Below are positions 57,103 to 64,000 of a stretch of DNA of 64,000 nt, in pieces; the first letter of the stretch is position 1; each line of letters opens with the position of its first letter. This stretch comes from Symsagittifera roscoffensis. Its lineage: Eukaryota; Xenacoelomorpha; Acoela; Convolutidae. Both the position numbers and the translations under genes were made by a program. The notes below the pieces were generated by a model. The model saw only the letters and a list, made by a program, of their open reading frames with translations. It was not told the origin of the DNA and made no database searches. Location of the stretch: assembly GCF_963678635.1 (NCBI RefSeq), contig NC_087067.1:26047547-26111546 (forward strand). Reading direction: 5' to 3'.

Positions 57103-58863
57103 TAATTTGTTATTAGCAAAATGTTTTTCGAAAGAAAAAGAAAAGCACTAAAAATTAAAAGTGAAATGAGGCAAATCTCTAAAATAGCAATAGCGTGCTC
57201 CCAGTTTATTGAAAAAGTATACTCGAGAACAAAAAGCCCTGAATGTATTTGACCCCGTGAAATTTGAGAAAAAACCGTACTTGTGAAATGATCATCAAAA
57301 AGTCACTGATGAGACTTAATTTATATTAGCAATGGTTGTTACAACTTTATGTGCTTTTTCATGTTTGAAGTCCTTGGAGATTTGATTGAAACTTTGCTGA
57401 GTATTTTTGGTCTTGCAGGGCGTACTGAACTTGACTTTAGCAGTTGAAGGTATTCCAAGTTTTTTTTCAAATTTTTTTGACAGTGTCTATTTTTTCGTTG
57501 TAGGACAAATATACAAGGATATTTGATCATAGAAATCTTTTAGCGTGTTTTTTCACTGATTTAAATTTAAAAAAATCTGTAAAAAAAAATTAAACAACTC
57601 ACACTTAATAAAATTTCAAAGTTTCAATAAATCTTGTGAAGACTTTTATATAAAATATGATGATTCTTATTGCTTTTTTTCGGTAAAAGCACTCAAGTTT
57701 GATCAAGCCAAACTTGATGACTTGATCGTTTGCTTTTGAAAATTTCATTTGATTAAGATCAGTTACAATTAATTTGCTTAAAAAAAGGCAAGTTACACCT
57801 TCATTTTAAGAAAAAAATATGATGCAGAAAAACGTGGAGGATTTTAGTTTCGAAATTTGTTCTTAATCTAAAAAATTTATGATACACTTTTCTTTATTTG
57901 GGCTAAATTTGAGTAAATTAAGTATTGGCAAAACAATGAATTTTAGACTGATGAATGATAAGTCTGATCTGACAAAATTTAAGCATTACGATTTGAGTTG
58001 TGTATTCAATTATTAAAACCAGTTAGCTGACTCAAATCAACATGGAACAATTTTGTAGAGCGAGATGATTGGCCACGCGTGTAATTTATATGAAGTGAGC
58101 TGTTTGAACAGATGTGAAGGCAAGAAACTGCAGTGACATGCACATACGGCTGAGCCCATGCAGATGCAATCCCCCGAGTGACCAGAGTTTTGTAAATTTA
58201 CTCCGAACAAAGAAAAAACCACGCCAAGCATAACTTTCCTCATTTTCTTCAAAAATTTGAATAATATAAGATAGCCATATGTTGTAGAATTAGCACAGAA
58301 GAATGAGACGAAAACATTTTTTGAGAATATTTTAAGCAAACATTAAAAATATAAATAAACAAAAACAAAAATTCATTGAGCTTTTAATTTTTTTTGTTTA
58401 GATATAATTTGCAGAGGGCAATTAGCGTAGCACTGAAAGTAGAATTAATTATTGCTAAAAATACATTGAATTTTGCAGTGAATTTCAATGCCCATCCGAT
58501 ATTGAGTTCCCAATAAGAACAGAAAATGTATCATGAATGGTTCCTTGTTATTACTATAATATCGCTGATTTCATAAGGACCATCAAAAGCTACTGCAAAA
58601 TGTTTTCTCGGTGACAAATTACATAATTTATTAATGATCGTTTCTTATTTTAATTAGATTTTCAGAAGATCAAAACAAATTATAATCTGTTTTTTCATTT
58701 TTTTTGCAGAACATTGCTTCAAAAACTTATATATATTTTTTCAATTTTGAATTCGAGTTTCAAGAATTCAAGTTAATTTGCCATTTCGGAAAGTTTGTGA
58801 AGTTTTACATTTGAATTTGGATACATACTCCAAAACTTGATATTGGCAATGACTTGGAAGCTA
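57103..58863 (+). repeat. 1.77-kb tandem duplication, copy 1
   Basis: It starts TAATTTGTTATTAGC and is repeated at 58873 with an offset of exactly 1770 nt. The only difference seen by eye is one T in a T-run near 58700. It contains no convincing gene; open minus-strand frames appear in both copies only because the sequence is repeated. Confidence 0.92.
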
Positions 58864-58872
58864 TTATTTTGC

Positions 58873-60632
58873 TAATTTGTTATTAGCAAAATGTTTTTCG
58901 AAAGAAAAAGAAAAGCACTAAAAATTAAAAGTGAAATGAGGCAAATCTCTAAAATAGCAATAGCGTGCTCCCAGTTTATTGAAAAAGTATACTCGAGAAC
59001 AAAAAGCCCTGAATGTATTTGACCCCGTGAAATTTGAGAAAAAACCGTACTTGTGAAATGATCATCAAAAAGTCACTGATGAGACTTAATTTATATTAGC
59101 AATGGTTGTTACAACTTTATGTGCTTTTTCATGTTTGAAGTCCTTGGAGATTTGATTGAAACTTTGCTGAGTATTTTTGGTCTTGCAGGGCGTACTGAAC
59201 TTGACTTTAGCAGTTGAAGGTATTCCAAGTTTTTTTTCAAATTTTTTTGACAGTGTCTATTTTTTCGTTGTAGGACAAATATACAAGGATATTTGATCAT
59301 AGAAATCTTTTAGCGTGTTTTTTCACTGATTTAAATTTAAAAAAATCTGTAAAAAAAAATTAAACAACTCACACTTAATAAAATTTCAAAGTTTCAATAA
59401 ATCTTGTGAAGACTTTTATATAAAATATGATGATTCTTATTGCTTTTTTTCGGTAAAAGCACTCAAGTTTGATCAAGCCAAACTTGATGACTTGATCGTT
59501 TGCTTTTGAAAATTTCATTTGATTAAGATCAGTTACAATTAATTTGCTTAAAAAAAGGCAAGTTACACCTTCATTTTAAGAAAAAAATATGATGCAGAAA
59601 AACGTGGAGGATTTTAGTTTCGAAATTTGTTCTTAATCTAAAAAATTTATGATACACTTTTCTTTATTTGGGCTAAATTTGAGTAAATTAAGTATTGGCA
59701 AAACAATGAATTTTAGACTGATGAATGATAAGTCTGATCTGACAAAATTTAAGCATTACGATTTGAGTTGTGTATTCAATTATTAAAACCAGTTAGCTGA
59801 CTCAAATCAACATGGAACAATTTTGTAGAGCGAGATGATTGGCCACGCGTGTAATTTATATGAAGTGAGCTGTTTGAACAGATGTGAAGGCAAGAAACTG
59901 CAGTGACATGCACATACGGCTGAGCCCATGCAGATGCAATCCCCCGAGTGACCAGAGTTTTGTAAATTTACTCCGAACAAAGAAAAAACCACGCCAAGCA
60001 TAACTTTCCTCATTTTCTTCAAAAATTTGAATAATATAAGATAGCCATATGTTGTAGAATTAGCACAGAAGAATGAGACGAAAACATTTTTTGAGAATAT
60101 TTTAAGCAAACATTAAAAATATAAATAAACAAAAACAAAAATTCATTGAGCTTTTAATTTTTTTTGTTTAGATATAATTTGCAGAGGGCAATTAGCGTAG
60201 CACTGAAAGTAGAATTAATTATTGCTAAAAATACATTGAATTTTGCAGTGAATTTCAATGCCCATCCGATATTGAGTTCCCAATAAGAACAGAAAATGTA
60301 TCATGAATGGTTCCTTGTTATTACTATAATATCGCTGATTTCATAAGGACCATCAAAAGCTACTGCAAAATGTTTTCTCGGTGACAAATTACATAATTTA
60401 TTAATGATCGTTTCTTATTTTAATTAGATTTTCAGAAGATCAAAACAAATTATAATCTGTTTTTTCATTTTTTTGCAGAACATTGCTTCAAAAACTTATA
60501 TATATTTTTTCAATTTTGAATTCGAGTTTCAAGAATTCAAGTTAATTTGCCATTTCGGAAAGTTTGTGAAGTTTTACATTTGAATTTGGATACATACTCC
60601 AAAACTTGATATTGGCAATGACTTGGAAGCTA
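58873..60632 (+). repeat. 1.77-kb tandem duplication, copy 2
   Basis: It ends at GAAGCTA, where copy 1 is followed by nine extra bases (TTATTTTGC) before copy 2 begins. Those bases build a perfect 10-bp inverted repeat across the junction (58866-58875 with 58883-58892). Confidence 0.92.
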
Positions 60633-61676
60633 ATGATTTTTATACTTTTGAGTTCATATTTCTTTTCAGTTCAGATTTTACGACAAAATTGTTTTTTTTT
60701 CTACTAGTCTCTGAGAAATGAGCTCGATGCCTAAGTGACAAAATTTCCAGCTCTGAGAATAGCTATAAAGTTGAACAAGACTTTTCCTATCAGAGCGAAG
60801 CCATGAATGTTACGGCTGCCTTTTAAGGACTATGGAGCAGTAATAACATAAAAAATAAAATGAAATAATAAGAATTTTTTTTGAGTTTACGATTTTACAA
60901 AGTGATAGATTTTGCCACCCGAGCACAAATAATCCGTTAATTTCGTAAAATATATTATATAAGTTCATTGCTAATTCAGTGCTTTTAGCACTGAAATTCA
61001 CTTTAGAAAAAAAGTATTTAGAAATTTATTGCTGACTCATTTAGAAATTTTTTGTTAAAATTTATCTTTCAGCTCTGAATATGTGCTGTTTGAGCACTGA
61101 AGTTTCCTATTCGGGTCAATATCTATTGCTAAATCATCAATTGTGATCGCCGCTTTTTCTTTTTTCATCGCTTATGTTCACTGTAAACTCAACTCGGGTG
61201 GTCAATATAATAAAAATTTAGGAAAATTTGGTCTGAAAAATTCAAAAAATTCTGACCAGTTCTCTCGGCACTTAGAAATGTTTTTTGAATCTAAATCTCA
61301 ATTGAAAGGATTTTATTATGATGTCTCTTTTGATTATTTAGAAACTTTCGTTAGTCCAAATCGCAAAAAAAACACACCCTACAGCATGCGTGAAATGGTA
61401 GGAATAGTAATCAGAACAATTTGACAATTTGAACCCTAGTTTAGTGTTAATACCTCAATTATTGAAAAAAAAACAAGAAGTCAAAAAAAACAAGAGCTTT
61501 CATTTGACTTAACTAATTGGATTCTGTGAAATACAAAAATTTCAAAATATGGATGTGCTATGGAAACAAATGTGGCATCAAAAAGCTGATCAAAATAAGT
61601 GATCTGCTCCTTAAAACCGATAGTCTTGAGCTGTGAGTCAAAAAAGTTTCACAGGTTATTGTGACTTATAATTCAG
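60633..61676. other. Receptor intron, no gene seen
   Basis: A 93-codon open frame at 61143-61424 has no splice-site pair in phase and no motif. It ends in the acceptor ATAATTCAG for the exon at 61677. Confidence 0.45.
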
Positions 61677-61887
61677 ATTGCGAAAGTCAATTATGAATGG
61701 CGTGAACAGAATGTACTGGAGCCACTTGACAGACGGAGGCAGAGCGGATGACGAATTTGAGTATTGGAAACATTCTCCCCAAGAAAAGCGACTCATTCCC
61801 TATCGCCGCCCGCCCCAGCTACCTCGAAGCAGATCAGACATCTGGATGCAGCACATGGTCATACCAGATGTAGTTTGTCTAGTGCAG
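61677..61887 (+). CDS. NMDA-type receptor, exon between amino-terminal and ligand-binding domains
   Basis: Exon of 211 nt between CTTATAATTCAG and a GTGCAG/GTAGTA donor. It begins with the last base of a codon, which fits the 2-nt end of exon 53775-54097, and ends in phase 0, which fits the next exon. The frame is GC-richer than its flanks and reads SIMNGVNRMYWSHLTDGGR, FEYWKHSPQEKRLIPYRRPP and MQHMVIPDVVCLVQ. I do not recognise specific receptor motifs; its place in the gene rests on phase and position. A further exon could be missing before it. Confidence 0.6.
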
Positions 61888-62616
61888 GTAGTATACACAG
61901 GTTTCAATAACACCAACTAAATCGAAGTAATTTTTCGCTCAAAAGTCTAGTGCAAACGGGTCTTCTGAGAACTGATCTCAATGGTCGCATGGCATTATCT
62001 CAAACTTCTGGAAATCCAATGTTTATCGTACGACAGCTTTGTAGTTGTGTGGGCTTGAAAACAGCCTATATTCTTAATTTGATAGTAAAGTTTGGAGACA
62101 AAATAATTTTTTAGACTTAAACTGCTTTGGTTGTTTAAGCGTAAAAAATCGTAAGACTGGACTCGATCCAAACCAACAACCTAAAAAATAACCATCCTCT
62201 GTTTCTTTTAAATTCACGACAGAACCATCGACGAATCGGAAGCCCGATTTGGATAATTATTTTTTCCGTGGCACCCCTATGATTGAATACTTTATAGAAT
62301 ACAAATACTGCCGTTTTATTTTATTTTTTTTTTTACAAAACTTGCGATAGGAATAGAAATAGTTAACATTTCTTCGAAAATTATTATTTTTCCTAGCATT
62401 TCCAATAACTTTGATTGGTGCCTCCGATGATTATATCTGCTAGCTATTTCCTATATTTCTAGAATCAGAATAACAACTGTGATTTTTAGGAATACAGAGT
62501 ACAAATTGATAACTTTTTTGCTGGGATACTCCACGAATAGCTGAAAAACATACAAAAACAAGGAAAATTGAACCAAATTGTTTTTTTTTCAAGATTTCAT
62601 AAACAATTCTTTTCAG

Positions 62617-62837
62617 GGCTGGGAGGGTTACGGCTGCCGTGCGAACGAAAAAGTTCAGAAGGTGCGCGTGTTGGGTATCTACAGTCCCCCCTACTGGCTG
62701 GAATCAGACTACTCTGAGAAGGAGGGCTGTCTGGGACTGGCTTACATGGCCAGAGTGTTCACGCAGTTAGACCAGATAGGACAGCACGGGAAGAGAAACA
62801 GAGCAGAGGAAGGAATACAGAAAAAATGTGTCGATGG
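62617..62837 (+). CDS. NMDA-type receptor, ligand-binding domain S1 exon
   Basis: Exon of 221 nt from acceptor TTCTTTTCAG to donor GATGG/GTAAGG, phase 0 in and phase 2 out. The frame reads GWEGYGCRANEKVQKVRVLG, IYSPPYWLESD, EKEGCLGL, then a charged loop and QKKCVDG. The pattern VRVLGIYSPPYW-ESD-x-GC matches the start of the glutamate-receptor S1 ligand-binding lobe, which in NMDA subunits is followed by a variable loop and a Cys pair before the GFxxDLL motif. The intron before it is 729 bp. Confidence 0.82.
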
Positions 62838-63175
62838 GTAAGGATCCAGGTCGAGGTTATTTCGACTTCATGTTTTTTACTAAAAAATCAGACATGTTGT
62901 TCAACCGGCGGTTCCAGAAATGCCAATGTTTCAAACAAGTTCGACCGCTAATGTAATCAACAATAAAACTATAATTTATGCTTTTCATAGGGTATTTTGT
63001 AGTAACGGTGGACCAGAACAAAAACATTACCTTCAGTGAGGCAAAGCATTCATTTTGGGTGTATCTTTTTTGAGTGTATCTTTATCTTTTTTGGGTGAAA
63101 CAGTTTGAATTAAAAAACCTATAAATTCACGTTATTAGATAGTATACCACAAAACGGACGAGCTGTGTCGCTAAA

Positions 63176-63549
63176 CAGGGGCGGATCAAAGATTTTCTTG
63201 AGGAGCGATTTTCAAAAAAAATCGAAAATTTTGTCGACCTTTTTTTAGGTCTTTCAAGTTGATTTTCTGAGTTCTCCTAAATCACTATAAAGACCCCATT
63301 TTGACCAAATTTTCTGCACCGCAGGCAAAAATTTGAAAAAAAAACAGGCCAAAAAAGGCATTTTTAGTTAGGCAATTTTTGGAAAATGTTGACCAAAAAA
63401 AAAACGTTTTTTTTTCGGCGCGAGCCAAAGGCGCCTTTAGAAAAATTTTAGGGTCCGTCACCAAAAATGGATATCTCAAAATAGTCCTTTGGGTCGGCAG
63501 GGGGTCGAATTCCTGAGAGAAAAGACTGGTGTCCCCAAATCCGCTGGTG
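63176..63549 (+). mobile_element. hAT-type MITE, copy 3 (374 bp)
   Basis: The left end is CAGGGGCGGATC; the right end is degraded (AAATCCGCTGGTG). The 8-bp target duplication TCGCTAAA is perfect (63168-63175 and 63550-63557). It has the same orientation as copy 1. It lies in the 871-bp intron between the two S1 exons. Confidence 0.85.
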
Positions 63550-63708
63550 TCGCTAAACACGATCTTATATCACGCAATGATTGTGAATATTATGATTTTC
63601 TCATTCTTGTTACTGAAAATTGTACCTACCATCCTTTAGTCTTCAAAATCAGGGTGACTTTTTAAAACGAAATATTAATTCTGGAATGAGTCATAAATTC
63701 TATTTCAG

Positions 63709-63871
63709 GTTTGGTCTGGAGCTGTTGCGCAAACTGGCTAGTGACGTCGGCTTCAAATACTCAGTGGCGGTGCTGAACAACTCTCAGTTCAGCCTTGGAC
63801 AGAACTGGACACAAGTGGCTCAACTAGTCCATACAAGGGCCATAGATATCGTCATAGGCCAGTTTTTCGTT
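63709..63871 (+). CDS. NMDA-type receptor, ligand-binding domain S1 exon (3' limit uncertain)
   Basis: After acceptor ATTCTATTTCAG the first base completes the Gly codon of the previous exon. The frame FGLELLRKLASDVGFKYSV, then GQNWTQVAQLVHTRAIDIVI, matches the iGluR S1 core: the G-F-x-x-D/E-L-L-x-x-L-A helix, the F-x-Y strand, the W-x-x-x-x-x-L-V helix and the A-D-x-A-I strand. This is the clearest identification in the gene. The frame runs into TGA at 63872-63874; the real donor is probably just before it (weak GTTTGA) or within the last few codons. The next exon with the pore lies beyond the window. The product is a plasma-membrane glutamate/glycine-gated channel subunit. Confidence 0.85.
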
Positions 63872-64000
63872 TGATTCAGGATAAAGCTTCAGTTTTGCCG
63901 AACCAGCTGTCACTGATCGCTTACTAAATCACTTTACTAGACACATGGTATTGCAGTTTTTCGTATGTATCCTATGAAATTTCTGTCTTAGAATTTACCA

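Noticed and set aside
58037..58339. 100-codon minus-strand frame also at 59807-60109
   Set aside because: Its presence twice is due to the tandem duplication; Cys-rich by chance with no motif.
63285..63560. 91-codon minus-strand frame
   Set aside because: Lies inside the hAT-type MITE, a non-coding element with shared sequence elsewhere.

Overview
The window is AT-rich eukaryotic nuclear DNA from an animal that I cannot identify further. It has GT-AG introns, exons that read as an NMDA-type ionotropic glutamate receptor, and several Ty3/Gypsy-type LTR retrotransposons and short inverted-repeat elements. An invertebrate is likely, because such receptor genes sit among retroelements carrying envelope genes; this is inference, not a species call. 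All family names come from motif recognition, not database searches.

Layout. Positions 1-6876 are the 3' part of an LTR retrotransposon (element 0). It has a Pro/Ser/Thr-rich reading frame at the window edge, an envelope-like frame with one premature TAG, a second long frame of unknown function that starts inside the env stop (ATGA overlap), a short intron 3 nt after that frame's stop, and a 375-bp 3' LTR. Positions 6877-9640 show no gene. Positions 9640-10631 and 22009-23830 are a decayed tandem array of about 660-bp units, split by element 1 (10632-22008, 11.4 kb). Element 1 has 629/623-bp LTRs, a CAAT target duplication, and broken gag, protease, RT, RNase H, integrase and env. Between protease and RT it carries a domain that reads as a TARG1/OARD1-type macrodomain (ADP-ribosyl hydrolase fold). 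This is the most interesting feature in the window.

From 28684 to the right end lies a plus-strand receptor gene. Its exons are 28684-28853, 53775-54097, 61677-61887, 62617-62837 and 63709 to about 63871, and reading phases are consistent across each junction. The gene begins upstream and continues past the window. Its 24.9-kb intron holds element 2 (32639-39759), a Gypsy-like element whose 5' part plus flank was tandemly duplicated (unit 3029 bp), a minus-strand solo LTR of the element 0 family, and several inverted-repeat elements. The next intron holds a 198-bp MITE with a perfect 8-bp target duplication and a nearly identical 1.77-kb tandem duplication with a hairpin at its junction. Three copies of a roughly 390-bp hAT-type MITE are present; one ends 20 nt before a receptor splice acceptor.

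No bacterial genes, CRISPR arrays, rRNA or convincing tRNA genes were seen. All retroelement proteins are interrupted by stops or frameshifts, so these are relics, although element 1 keeps recognisable YIDD and integrase residues.
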